A stretch of DNA of 25,423 nucleotides from Gracilaria vermiculophylla (lineage: Eukaryota > Rhodophyta > Florideophyceae > Gracilariales > Gracilariaceae): the NCBI GenBank assembly GCA_019155205.2, contig JAHNZQ020000172.1:2011034-2036456 (forward strand), in the 5' to 3' direction. A program made the position numbers and the translations under genes. Below are positions 1 to 8,449 of the stretch, piece by piece (position 1 is the first letter of the stretch; each line of letters opens with the position of its first letter). The notes beneath the pieces were generated by a model that made no database searches, was not told where the DNA came from, and was given only the letters and a program-made list of their open reading frames with translations.

Positions 1-126
1 TTGGAAATGTCCTATACTTTTGAAACGCGTTTTTGAGGGTTTTAACGAAGGGGGGTGGCTACAGTAGGCAAAAATCCATATTTTGGCGCGCTTTTGCACT
101 GTCCTATACTTTTGAAACGCACTGTA
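1..126 (+). mobile_element. Right terminal repeat of a Tc1/mariner element (partial, continues left of window)
   Basis: Two copies of the 19-bp motif TGTCCTATACTTTTGAAAC lie at 8-26 and 100-118, 92 bp apart, and the segment ends GCACTG followed by TA at 125-126. An almost identical stretch in inverted orientation is found at 12383-12499, with the same 92-bp spacing, and forms the left end of a recognisable DD34E element. Terminal repeats that carry an outer and an inner direct repeat are known from IR/DR-type Tc1 elements, where they bind transposase. The body of this element would lie before position 1. The reading frame that runs through it into RNase H (from 33) is a chance fusion. Confidence 0.72.
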
Positions 127-578
127 TTGCATCTTGGAATTCTTCGAAAACGAAACACGTATCTCTTAGCACGACGGAGTCAGAACTTATTGCAGCTGCA
201 GAAGGTCTCAAGACAGCTTTATATTTAAGGAATGTGAATCAAGAAATATTCTGTTATAGTCTTTATCTGACATTATTTGAAGATAACCAAAGTTGTATCA
301 AATGGATGAAGAATGCTACTGGATATCATGCAAAAACTAAGCATATCGACATATGCTACCACTTTGCACGTGAGCTCTACGAACAAGAAAAACTAGACAT
401 CAAATTCATTCCTTCAGCCAAACAATTTGGAGATTTATTCACTAAGGCACTTCCTCCTATTGCTCACAATTCATTGTTGAAAATGATACACTGCTTCCCG
501 AGTTCAGGCGAGATGTTAGACGCCAAGTCATTTGTAAAAACCGAGAAGGCTGCATCCACTCATTTTAGTAACGAATAA
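127..578 (+). pseudogene. Copia A: RNase H C-terminal part of a Ty1/copia pol (5' truncated)
   Basis: The frame ending at 578 reads through the hallmarks of copia-type RNase H in order: W-x-S-x-K followed by SLSTTESE (135-185), LRN (about 228), EDNQSCIKW (about 279-305), HAKTKHIDICYHF (about 328-365) and a C-terminal FTKALP segment (about 438). In the family these surround the catalytic acidic residues and the end of Pol. No stop occurs in this stretch, but everything upstream (RT, integrase, Gag) is missing because the frame meets the Tc1/mariner end at 126. It is therefore a fragment. It belongs to a different copia lineage from copia B, which has WIPGDTNPAEALTK at the corresponding place. 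Confidence 0.85.
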
Positions 579-581
579 TTT

Positions 582-830
582 TGTATTGGCTAACGGTTAT
601 ATCAGTGATTACCCGTTTGAAATTTGCCAAATCATAATGTTTTGTCAAACCTAGTTCTGATCACTATATAAGCCAGAACTACTCCTGTTTCAATGAACAA
701 TCCTTTTCTGTGTGACAGAAAAAGGACAACTCCCGTCTTCACCTTTACCATCACCTTTGAGTATCAGGACTCTGCTTCACAGTCAGAGTGGATTTACGAC
801 GGCCATTGTTATTTATTTTTGAATTCTACA
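582..830 (+). repeat. Candidate 3' LTR of copia A
   Basis: The segment starts TGTA four bases after the RNase H stop and ends TACA, the TG...CA form expected of an LTR. It contains TATATAAGC at 665-673, a plausible U3 promoter TATA element. No convincing polypurine tract lies directly before it and no second copy is in the window, so the borders are a guess from terminal nucleotides and position. Confidence 0.35.
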
Positions 831-879
831 AGGAGAGAAAGTAATTAAAGCATCTTTGGGACCAATGCAAAATCTGTGA

Positions 880-1560
880 CATTAGAATTGGCGTGATATG
901 ATTGTCCATGCAGACATATGCTTCATCGCCAAAAATCCAAAACTGTACAGGAAGCTTCTGGTTCTTTCAAAATTCAGACAATTTAGACGACGCGGAAGCG
1001 AGAGAATCGTGGGCAGACCCTAAACATTTCGCGGAAACAAATAAAAATCCACCACGCGCATCTACCAGAGCTTGAACCGGAGTAGCGTGATAACCTTTCC
1101 TACATCAATACGTAATAGCGTTTATAAACGGCTTCATAATCTTAATGGTGATGCCATCGAGAGCCCCAATAACCCAGTGAGGGGATTCAATTGCCTGGGT
1201 GAAACCTTGAAACCTTTAGATAGCTTTTCAAGCTTATCCAGCAAGTCCAATATTCCCGGAAGCTTCCAAATATACGAGAGAACCCCACATGTTTCCCTGA
1301 ATATGGCATGAACTGTAGATCGCTTAATCCGCGACATCTGATGAATCAAGTCTACAGACCCCCCAGCGAGACGGCTCAGAGTTATTCCGCGTCACATATC
1401 GACACTGATAGTTGTACGTCCATATCCTTGCCCCATCTCAACGTTCTTAGATGAAAGCGGGCATATCATGTTACACAGTTATACGAACGAATTTCTATTT
1501 AGCCTGTAGTCTCACAACTTCGTCGAAAGTCACTTTTGGGAGTGTATACTGATGGCAAAA
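880..1560 (-). pseudogene. Decayed PIF/Harbinger-type transposase (DDE_Tnp_4-like)
   Basis: Reading the - strand from about 1560 down, fragments in shifting frames match the order of a Harbinger transposase. An ITLSRLAGGS-like block (about 1365-1395) is followed by KRSTVHAIF, which resembles the LR-x-LAGG ... S-x-S-T-V-Y-x-I-F helix-turn-helix-proximal region. A GLLGLSMASPLRL block (about 1140-1180) sits where the family has G-x-x-D-G, with the acidic residue lost. Then come GSAHDS with the second Asp at 1006-1008 and WIFGDEAY with Asp at 925-927. The last two blocks share one frame, 27 codons apart, with one stop between. Stops and frame changes show it is dead. No terminal inverted repeats or 3-bp target duplication were found by eye. 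Residue matches are from memory of the family, not a search. Confidence 0.68.
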
Positions 1561-1710
1561 TGAGAAATTCGCGTATCGAGAGCATTCTTTCTCGGCATTG
1601 CATTGACGACGAACTCGTGATGCATGTTTACCGAAACAGGAAACCTGAAGTTAGCATTGTCAATATAGCTGTGATGCGTTACAAGCAATCCTAAACTTGC
1701 ACATTTTTGC

Positions 1711-1876
1711 GTCGCCGTCGGCGTCAAATGCCGCCGTCGCCGTTGACGTCAATTGACGCCGTCGCGTCATTCGCCGCCGTCGCCGTCGACGTCAAATTAA
1801 CACCGTCGCCGTCGACGTCAAATTGACACCGTCGCCGTCGACTTTAAATTGACACCATCGCCGTCGGCGTAGGCCA
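1711..1876. repeat. GC-rich 25-26 bp tandem repeat (about seven degenerate units)
   Basis: Units begin GTCGCCGTCG(A/G)CGTCAAATTGACACC and repeat about seven times with drift; the third unit is short. Each unit carries the palindromes GTCGAC, GACGTC or GTCAATTGAC, so single strands could fold. The direct copies touch each other without unique spacers, so this is a minisatellite. No gene spans it. Confidence 0.8.
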
Positions 1877-3594
1877 AATTTAAAAGTTGAGACAATTATC
1901 ACTGTCTGTGTGCAAAGTAACGGGAGCAGTTGCACCAAAGAGCTGGTCTAGCCGCATATAGACCATTATCTCCAGACTTAATTTACTGTCCCTATTTTCG
2001 TTACAGACGCAAAACATTGCCGACATTCGCGTTCTCGATGGACCGCTGTTTGTATACCACCTTACTTTCCGACTCCATCGTGCGCTTCATGTGCCGTCTT
2101 CGCAACCAACACGATTTGAACACAGTTCAAAGCGCGATGCAGAGCAGAGCAAGACACATCAACCTTGGGGTTCAGCGGTGCGCCAGAAAGCTCCAAAAGC
2201 GCATCTCTGCGCGGAGCGAGCCTAATAAGGCGACGGGGCTGTGCAGCTCTTTAAAGGCAAAAACTGCCGTTGAGCCTTGTTTTAATGGCTTCAGTACAGC
2301 CTTGGCGGTCAAATGGTGCCCGTTTGAAGTGTTATCGCAGTCATGTTTTGACCGAAATTTGGAACTCTGGGGTTTGAGTTGCATTCGACAAACTACATTC
2401 ACTCAAGTACTCATATGATTTGTACGAAAGTACACTCTATTAATAGCTACATGGTTTTACTCTCTTGTCACAGATTTATGAAGGGAACGGGTGACAAGTT
2501 TTTGCGTAAGAGCAAGTAAGCTTGCTGCTCGCTTTTCTTGGAATCGCGATTCGGAAGAAAAACGACGCATGACATGTTGAACTGATACAGAAGGCACTAC
2601 ATAAAAAAGCGCAGTGTATTTCGGACACGAGCCCAAAATAAGTAGACAGCGTATTGGTGCGCACGTAGCTGATCCGATACGAGGATTATACGCTGTGGAT
2701 TGTATTTTTCGCATGGACGGTCACTGTGCTACAAAATAATTATTGAAAACGCGCATAGTGGAGCATTTGATTCGCTGCCAGGAGAAACTGGCGCTTTTAA
2801 ACTGGGGAGGGAACGGAAATGCTAATGCCGTGTATTTTAAGAGATGAGTTTATAGCACGGAAGGAAGGCCAGAGGCCAACAACACACGGGTGTATGCTGC
2901 GCATGAAATTGGTGTGGTGAAGAGACAATTAAGATGTGCTCTGTGCACCATCAGTTTGATCATAGCAACAAGGACTGAGTCTCGTGCGTCGCATCGCACA
3001 TGGCAAGCGTTTGATGTTCACCATCGTTGGATCCAGTTTTGGAGCACCACACACTGCTGAGTGCTCACATGTTGGAAAAATGCGTTGTACCGCACCTGCT
3101 GATTTGAATAGCAACGTATTCGTGGCTGGAATGCTCAGCGACTGACTATGACATCTCGTAACCCCCCTCCCTCCTCTCGCTGCCAATCCTGGTTTGCATT
3201 GTGTACATTGTGTGTTTTCTGCCCGATTGCTGGTACAGCTTGGAGGGTTTTCTCGGCGCGTAAATATCGCTTTCATTTGCTCTGTAAGCCAACAATCAGG
3301 GAAGACATGACAGAAGCTTCTTGATGCCGAAGTATTGCTGTGCAGGTGTGTAGCTGGTTTGAACGCTGTTGCATTTTTCTGTATACAGCCAGTTTGACGC
3401 TCACGCCGGAGAGCGGCTTGACAGCGATTCCGCATCCAGCGTCACGTGGGCAACAGGGGCAACTTTTTACAGTGCTCAACAAATGACTGAGCGTTTGCGC
3501 TTATCGGAAATGAAAAAGTTTACAACACACAACATGTTGTATGTCGCGCACATCCGTCAGCACAAAGAGCGCAGCAAAAGCGCCACGCGCGCGC
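1877..3594. other. Intergenic stretch with no supported gene
   Basis: Short frames exist at 1930-2418 (+, 162 codons) and 2929-3435 (-, 168 codons). Neither shows a recognisable domain, repeat or membrane segment, and base composition is that of the surrounding non-coding DNA. GC content rises sharply at about 3590, where the first gene of the GC-rich island ends. Confidence 0.6.
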
Positions 3595-4995
3595 TCATGG
3601 AAACAGCACCTTGGCGAGCGACTGCGCCGACACCTCCAGCGCGTCGTCGCGCGCCGCGCACGCGCCGCCTTCGCCGCCGCCGAGCGCGCGCGGCCGCAGC
3701 ACGCGCGCCAGCCCGCCCCACGACAGCACGCTGCCGCGCCGCCGCGCGCCGCGCGCGCGCGCCAGCGCGGCGGCGAGCGGCGCCACGAGCGCGGCCAGCA
3801 CGGCGTAGCCGCCCACCGCCGCCGCGCGCACGTCGGTGGCCGCGAAGGGCGCGGCGGCGCGCAGGTCGGCGCCGCCGGCCGCGAAGCGCGGCACGGCGGC
3901 GCGCGCCACCAGCCGGTCGAGGAACGAGCGCGCCGTCAGGCGGTCGCGCGTGCGCGCGAACAGCGCGTCCATGAGCGCGCGCTCGCCGGCGGCCGCCACG
4001 CGCCAGCGCACGGCCGCGCGCGCCGTCTCGGGCGTGAAGCGCAGCGGCAGCCCGGCGCACAGGCGCGCGCGCCACGCGCGGGGGGAAGGGCGCGCCGGCA
4101 CGGCGGCGGTCGCCGCCGTGGCGGAGCCCAGGCGGAAGGAGAAGAGCGTGGCGTTGCGCGTCCAGCGGCCCAGGATGCAGTTGAAGGCGGCGGCGTTGCC
4201 GGCCTCGCGCGCGGGCAGCTGGCGGCACAGCAGGCGGTCAAAGGCGTGCGCATTGGCGCGCGGCGCGCGCGCGGCGGCGCGGAAGATGAGCAAGCCGGGC
4301 GCGTTGCCCGCCAGCTGGGCGACATCGGGGTGAGGCGCGCTACGGCACGTGGTGGCAATGAGGTCGATAGTGGGCGATATTTGCAGGTTGTTGCAGGCGG
4401 CGGGCGACGCGCCGCACTCGGGGACGACGAGCAGTGGCGCCAGGTGCGTCTGGCACACAAACGACGAGTGGTTGAAGGACACGAGGATGCCGTGGCGGTC
4501 GCGCAGGCCGACGGAGTCGACGACGGAGGCGGGCGGGTCGGTGTCGAAGGCCAGCGGGTAGTAGGCAAGCGCGGACGGCTGCGACGGGCGGACGCACGAG
4601 GAGAAGTGGCGAGCCGAGATGCGGTCGATGCCAAAGTCGGAGGCGTTGACGGCAAGGGCAGTGACGAAGCGGCGGGCGATGGGGCGCGTGGCCAAGGCGG
4701 TGCGGCCGTTGATGGCGAGCGTTTGCAGGAAGAGCAGCAGCAGAAACATCACGTGCGCGAGCACGAGCACGTGGTGGCACGCGCTGTGGTCGTCGCGGAC
4801 GCCGGCGGCCAGAGAGCTGTAGCACGACGGCGACACGGTGACGGTGCGCAAGGCGAGCAAGCGGCGGCGCATGGAGCGCCACTGCAGCGCCTGCAGGACC
4901 GAGGTGAACAGCGAGAGCAGCAAAAAGTCGAAGAAGAAGAACATGAGCGCATTGACGACGCCGGAGGGGATGGGGACGGTGATGACGCTGGACAT
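3595..4995 (-). CDS. Predicted multi-pass membrane protein with six-cysteine ectodomain (paralogue of 6896-8449)
   Basis: An uninterrupted 466-residue frame in very GC-rich DNA. The start at 4995 lies in a good context (GCCATGT) and the protein begins directly before a hydrophobic segment. Predicted membrane segments are at residues about 14-36, 75-96 and 391-413. Residues about 97-390 between the last two would form one large extracellular or lumenal domain with Cys134, 181, 194, 201, 257 and 273, all matched in the paralogue, and extra Cys217 and 313. Possible N-glycosylation sites are N117, N175 and N281. The tail after residue 413 is Arg/Gly-rich. Shared blocks with the + strand paralogue include the VNA(L/I) start of the first membrane segment, the SINGE/AINGR block after the second, Y(Y/F)P-x-AFDT, CG-x-x-x-x-x-C-(N/D)-N and the C-x-LG-x-W block. 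I recognise no known family. A receptor, adhesin or cell-surface scaffold is conceivable, but function is unknown. Confidence 0.85.
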   Translation of the reverse strand: MSSVITVPIPSGVVNALMFFFFDFLLLSLFTSVLQALQWRSMRRRLLALRTVTVSPSCYSSLAAGVRDDHSACHHVLVLAHVMFLLLLFLQTLAINGRTALATRPIARRFVTALAVNASDFGIDRISARHFSSCVRPSQPSALAYYPLAFDTDPPASVVDSVGLRDRHGILVSFNHSSFVCQTHLAPLLVVPECGASPAACNNLQISPTIDLIATTCRSAPHPDVAQLAGNAPGLLIFRAAARAPRANAHAFDRLLCRQLPAREAGNAAAFNCILGRWTRNATLFSFRLGSATAATAAVPARPSPRAWRARLCAGLPLRFTPETARAAVRWRVAAAGERALMDALFARTRDRLTARSFLDRLVARAAVPRFAAGGADLRAAAPFAATDVRAAAVGGYAVLAALVAPLAAALARARGARRRGSVLSWGGLARVLRPRALGGGEGGACAARDDALEVSAQSLAKVLFP

Positions 4996-5044
4996 GGCGG
5001 CAGTGCGGAGGGGGTGGGCGCGAGGCGGCGGCGGGTGGTAGATG

Positions 5045-5103
5045 GGATCAAGTCACTAGGCGGCGGTGGGGGGGAGGGGGGATCAAAAGTCACTGGGTGG
5101 CGG
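5045..5103. promoter_or_regulatory. Direct repeat flanking a G-tract just upstream of the 3595-4995 gene
   Basis: GATCAAGTCACTAGGCGGCGG (5046-5066) recurs as GATCAAAAGTCACTGGGTGGCGG (5081-5103), and between them lies a nearly pure G run (5068-5080). The pair lies 50-110 bp upstream of the start codon at 4995. A duplicated protein-binding site or a G-quadruplex-prone promoter element are possibilities. The duplication itself is visible; the role is inferred. Confidence 0.4.
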
Positions 5104-5383
5104 AGTCGCATGCTTGGCGCAATGCCTCGCTGTGCGCGTGCGGTGCGTGCGTTGTGCTGCAGCGCGCAAGTTGGCATGTTGCGCAAACGGCTATCGATCG
5201 CCTCGAGGGGAGAAAAGCCGTACTGAACGCGCAATCCCTCGGCGCCGAAGTTGCCACGCCAAAGGCGCATCGCTTCGTCGCCATCGCGCGCCTAGTTGAG
5301 CGCGGCGCCTCTCTCCCTCGCCGCTGCCGGCGCACTTTACAAGAAAACAAGCGACACGCGACGCGCGACGCGCGACGCGCGCG

Positions 5384-6382
5384 TTACAGCCCCAGCGCGA
5401 TGGCGGCGGCCAGCACGCGCTCCTCGGCGCGCGAGCCGAAGCGCGCCGCCAGCGCGCTGAAGCGCAGCTGAGGCGTGCGCGACGGTACGCTCGCGCCGCG
5501 CCGCCAGCGCACGCTGTTGACGGCCATGCGGCGGCGGCGGCAGCGCGCCGCCGCCGCCGTCGCGCAGTACGTGCGCATCATCATGGCGCGCCCGCGGAAC
5601 AGCACCATGTGGCCGCGCGTGGCGCAGCTGCCGTGCGCGTCGCACAGCACCCACGCCGCCGCGTCGCCGCCGTACAGCAGCTCGCCGCGCGCGCGCTGCG
5701 CCTCCAGATGGTGCGCCGCGATGCACCTGCGTCCCCCCGCGCCCTCCAACCAGTCTATGTCTTCCAACACGTCGCTGTCTTCCAATGCGTCGCTTTCTTG
5801 CAACGCGTCGCTGGCTTGAAATGCGCCGCTGTCGTCGGCCGCGTCGGCTGCGTCGGCCGCGGCGTCGACGGGGGCGCGGTCGGTGGCGGGCACGATGACG
5901 GCGTCGGCGCGCGGCAGCGGCGCGGCGCAAACGCCCAGCCCGTCGTCGAGCACGACGCACACGCGGCCGTCGGCGGCGCAATCCGCATCGACGTCGCAGA
6001 AGCGCAGACTGCGCACGGAGCGCAGCTGCGAGAGGTCGACACACACATGCGCGTTCATGAATATGCTCGGCATGTCCTCGCAGCTCTCGAACGGGGCGCA
6101 GCCGCCATCGTCGGCGCAGCGCCACGCCGCCTCGCCGCGCGGCACGCACGCGCAGTACTCGCCGGGCGTGCAGCGCGGCGGCGCCGTCAGCGCCACCAGC
6201 GCTAGGCACTGCCGCTCGCCGGCGCACTGCGCCTGCCGTCGGCACGGCGAGAAGTTGGCGCCGTGGGGGGCGCTCGCCGCCGCGCTCGCCGCCCCCGCCG
6301 CGCCAGCCGCGCACGCCACGCGCAGCAGCTGCGCAACCAGCGCCGCGCGCAGCAGCACTGCCACCCCTTTGGCGCCGTCCAT
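5384..6382 (-). CDS. Predicted secreted cysteine-rich protein
   Basis: A 332-residue frame with a signal-peptide-like start: a hydrophobic stretch at residues 7-25 followed by small residues. Residues 47-152 hold 14 cysteines in C-x(5)-C-x(5)-C and D-x-DC-type spacings, suggesting two or three small disulphide-rich modules. Residues about 171-214 are an acidic, Ala/Asp-rich linker containing four copies of a six-residue S-D-A-L-x-(E/D) repeat. The C-terminal half (220-332) has five more cysteines, with a tight block WVLCDAHGSC ... RTYC ... CRRRRMAVNS. That block looks like a conserved domain, but I cannot name it. No membrane segment follows the signal, so the product is probably secreted. 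The gene lies 388 bp upstream of the 3595-4995 gene on the same strand and is divergent from the gene at 6896. A Hint-like or adhesive extracellular protein was considered, without support. Function is unknown. Confidence 0.78.
   Translation of the reverse strand: MDGAKGVAVLLRAALVAQLLRVACAAGAAGAASAAASAPHGANFSPCRRQAQCAGERQCLALVALTAPPRCTPGEYCACVPRGEAAWRCADDGGCAPFESCEDMPSIFMNAHVCVDLSQLRSVRSLRFCDVDADCAADGRVCVVLDDGLGVCAAPLPRADAVIVPATDRAPVDAAADAADAADDSGAFQASDALQESDALEDSDVLEDIDWLEGAGGRRCIAAHHLEAQRARGELLYGGDAAAWVLCDAHGSCATRGHMVLFRGRAMMMRTYCATAAAARCRRRRMAVNSVRWRRGASVPSRTPQLRFSALAARFGSRAEERVLAAAIALGL
5759..5830. repeat. 18-bp coding tandem repeat, four units
   Basis: Four 18-bp units (5759, 5777, 5795, 5813) of the form GTCTTCCAATGCGTCGCT encode the acidic six-residue repeat in the linker of the secreted Cys-rich protein. 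Directly beyond it a 9-bp GCGTCGGCC repeat encodes Ala-Ala-Asp. Repeat length is a multiple of three, so copy-number change would keep the frame. Confidence 0.8.
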
Positions 6383-6895
6383 CGTCTTCGCCAGCGAGAG
6401 TTGCCGCGATGGGGGCGACGGCGGCGGCGGCTGGATTCAACACGCGCGCCTCAAGTAGCTCCCGCGAGCCGCAGATGCGAGTGCTGCGCATGCTCCCACG
6501 CGGCACGTGCCATAATGATTCGCTCTGTCGGTACCACTGCAGGTAATCCACAGCTCAGCATGTGCAACGTAGCCGCGTATAGCGCCCGGCCTTAGTCCAC
6601 GCCCGCCTTGTTGCCGCAGCCGTCACACCGCTATGCGATCGTTTGCTCACGTCCGCCTCGCTACCGCCGCCGAGCACTCTGCGCACATTTTCACCTGTAG
6701 CCTCCACCGTCTTTCCACCGTTGCTGCTCATTTGCCAACGTCTGCCTTGCTGCCACCGACATGCTCACTGCGTGCCCCTTCACGTGCCACCTCCACCGCC
6801 GTACCACCATCGCTGCACCTTTTGCCGTCATCCGCTGTGCTGCCGCCGCCAAGCCGTTGCTGCACTACCGCCCCCGCCCGCCGCGTCCCGCCAAC
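6383..6895. promoter_or_regulatory. Divergent intergenic region between the secreted-protein and membrane-protein genes
   Basis: The 513 bp between two divergent start codons should hold both promoters. No clear TATA box is seen. About 6600-6890 is strongly pyrimidine-rich on the + strand, with recurring CCACCG/CCGCC words, like a 5' untranslated leader of the + strand gene. An in-frame ATG at 6761 exists, but the 45 residues it would add are Pro/Arg/Cys-rich and unlike the paralogue, so the start at 6896 (CCAACATGTG) is preferred. Confidence 0.5.
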
Positions 6896-8449
6896 ATGTG
6901 TACCATTCCGCTCGACTCGCGCTTCGTCAACGCCATCGTCTTCATCGTCGTTGATGTCATCTGCCTCATACTAATCATTTCCAACTTCTTGCACCACGTG
7001 CACGCCGCCCACGTCACCCGCCGGCTTCGCAACGGCGCAACGCTCAAGCTGCGCGAGTCGCGCATGTCCGCCTTCCTGCCCCCGATTTTGTGCGACAACC
7101 ACCCGTTCACCCGCTTCCTGCAGCTCTCGTACTTTGTGATCCTTGCCGTCGTGTTCGCTCTCACCTTGTCCATCAATGGCGAGACCACCACGCGCCTGTC
7201 CGCCACCCACCCGCGGTACCTCACCCACCTGCAACCCGCCTCGCACCTGTACAACGCCCCGCGCCTCGACCCGGCCATCTTCTCCGCCTGCACCGTGCGC
7301 AAAGCCCGCTCGCTGCTCTACTTCCCCACCGCCTTCGACACCGTGCGCAACGACACCATCGCCGACCGCCGCGCCCTCCTCACGCGCGCCGGCCTCCCCA
7401 TCACCATCGACCCCAACAGCGTCGCGTGCCAAAACTTTGGCAACGTGCGTCCGCTCATCCAGTTATCGCCATGCGGCACGCCCCGCTCGCAGTGCGATAA
7501 CTTTATCGGCGCTGAACGCGTCCTGTACCGCGTGCTGTCGCACGATGCGCGCGCCGCCTCGCGGTGGCGCCGCACCTTTCGCGCGCGCGCGGGCAACCGC
7601 CGCGACGGCCTGCTGCATCTGCGCCTCAACGTGCGCCGCAACGGCAGCGGCGGCGGCGGCGGTGGCGGCGGCGGTGGAGGCGGCGAAGGGGAGAACGTCG
7701 GCGGCGACGATCGGCTGATCTGCCTGGAGCGGCCGATACAGGGCAGCCGGTCGTCGCCGTTTTTCGTGGCGCTGAGCTGCGTGCTGGGCGCGTGGCGGCG
7801 GAACGACACGACGTTCTCGTTCCGCGTGGGCGAGGGCGCGGTGTCGCAGCCCCTGTGGCGGGGCTACCTGAGCGCCGATACGGCGCCGGCGGTTGTGGCG
7901 TTCCGCCCGTTCTCGGCGCGCGCGCGTCTGCGGTGGGCGGCAGCGGAGGGCGCGGAGGACGCGCTGGCAGACGGGCTGGCGCTGCTGCGCGAGGATGTGG
8001 TGACGGCGCGCGAGTTCGTGGACGGCGTGGTGGCGCGCGCGGTGGTGGTGCGCGACGCGCCGCGGCGCGCGCGGTTTCTGCGCACCGAAGAGGCGTCGGT
8101 CACCAGGGTGACGCCGCTGGGCGCGTGGGGCTACGCGGCGGTGCTGGGCGCGGCGGCTGCGATGGTAGCGCTGCAGGGAGCGACGCGCAATCACAGGGCG
8201 CTGCTGTTGGATGACGGCGCGCGGCGGCAGGCGCGGCTAGACGTGACGGACTATGGTGGGCTGCTGACGGTGGTGGCGGCTGCGGGCGGTGGACGCGCTA
8301 TGGACGGTGCACCCGACGACGCGCGCGACGGCGTGTCGTTCGTCATGGATGACGACGTCGTTCGGCCGGTTTACGCGCGGAGAAGGATCGCGGGCGCGGG
8401 CGCATGCGGACGGGCGGAGGACACGGGCGGCGGCGGCGACGGGCGGTGA
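6896..8449 (+). CDS. Predicted multi-pass membrane protein with six-cysteine ectodomain (paralogue of 3595-4995)
   Basis: An uninterrupted frame giving 517 residues from the ATG at 6896. This start places the first membrane segment 11 residues in, as in the paralogue. Membrane segments are predicted at residues about 11-32, 75-95 and 408-427. The domain between the second and third carries Cys132, 178, 193, 200, 276 and 295, which align with Cys134, 181, 194, 201, 257 and 273 of the other protein. Conserved blocks around them are LLYFPTAFDT, SPCGTPRSQCDN, DDRLIC and SCVLGAWRRN followed by TFSFRVG. A poly-Gly run (residues 252-263) interrupts the domain at a point where the paralogue has none, so it is probably a repeat expansion in a loop. 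The cytosolic tail (428-517) keeps a YGGLL motif similar to WGGLA in the paralogue and ends Gly/Asp-rich. No known family was recognised. Family membership of the pair is directly visible; function is not. Confidence 0.87.
   Translation: MCTIPLDSRFVNAIVFIVVDVICLILIISNFLHHVHAAHVTRRLRNGATLKLRESRMSAFLPPILCDNHPFTRFLQLSYFVILAVVFALTLSINGETTTRLSATHPRYLTHLQPASHLYNAPRLDPAIFSACTVRKARSLLYFPTAFDTVRNDTIADRRALLTRAGLPITIDPNSVACQNFGNVRPLIQLSPCGTPRSQCDNFIGAERVLYRVLSHDARAASRWRRTFRARAGNRRDGLLHLRLNVRRNGSGGGGGGGGGGGGEGENVGGDDRLICLERPIQGSRSSPFFVALSCVLGAWRRNDTTFSFRVGEGAVSQPLWRGYLSADTAPAVVAFRPFSARARLRWAAAEGAEDALADGLALLREDVVTAREFVDGVVARAVVVRDAPRRARFLRTEEASVTRVTPLGAWGYAAVLGAAAAMVALQGATRNHRALLLDDGARRQARLDVTDYGGLLTVVAAAGGGRAMDGAPDDARDGVSFVMDDDVVRPVYARRRIAGAGACGRAEDTGGGGDGR
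7649..7684. repeat. GGC trinucleotide repeat encoding poly-Gly
   Basis: About twelve GGC/GGT/GGA codons in a row encode the poly-Gly insert of the 6896-8449 membrane protein. Most are GGC, so the length is likely to vary between strains. Confidence 0.85.

Noticed and set aside
33..126. N-terminal part of the frame 33-578 as RNase H
   Set aside because: This stretch is the Tc1/mariner terminal repeat, with the same text in the frame at 12292-12474 on the - strand; the fusion to RNase H is by insertion.
1711..1876. CRISPR-like array
   Set aside because: Repeats are contiguous with no unique spacers, and the window is eukaryotic.
1930..2418. 162-codon + strand frame as a gene
   Set aside because: No domain, no bias in codon use against the surroundings, no homologous copy in the window.
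2929..3435. 168-codon - strand frame as a gene
   Set aside because: Cys- and Arg-rich text without recognisable spacing, composition of non-coding DNA.
3541..5226. 561-codon + strand frame and other long frames opposite 3595-4995
   Set aside because: Arg/Ala/Gly-rich shadow text of a GC-rich gene; the - strand frame has membrane segments, aligned cysteines and a paralogue, the + strand frame has none.
5337..6551. 404-codon - strand frame overlapping the secreted-protein gene
   Set aside because: Low-complexity Arg/Gly text in another frame; lacks the signal peptide and cysteine pattern of the 5384-6382 frame.
6761..6895. Earlier in-frame start for the + strand membrane protein
   Set aside because: The extra 45 residues are Pro/Arg/Cys-rich with no counterpart in the paralogue, and the ATG at 6896 has a better context.
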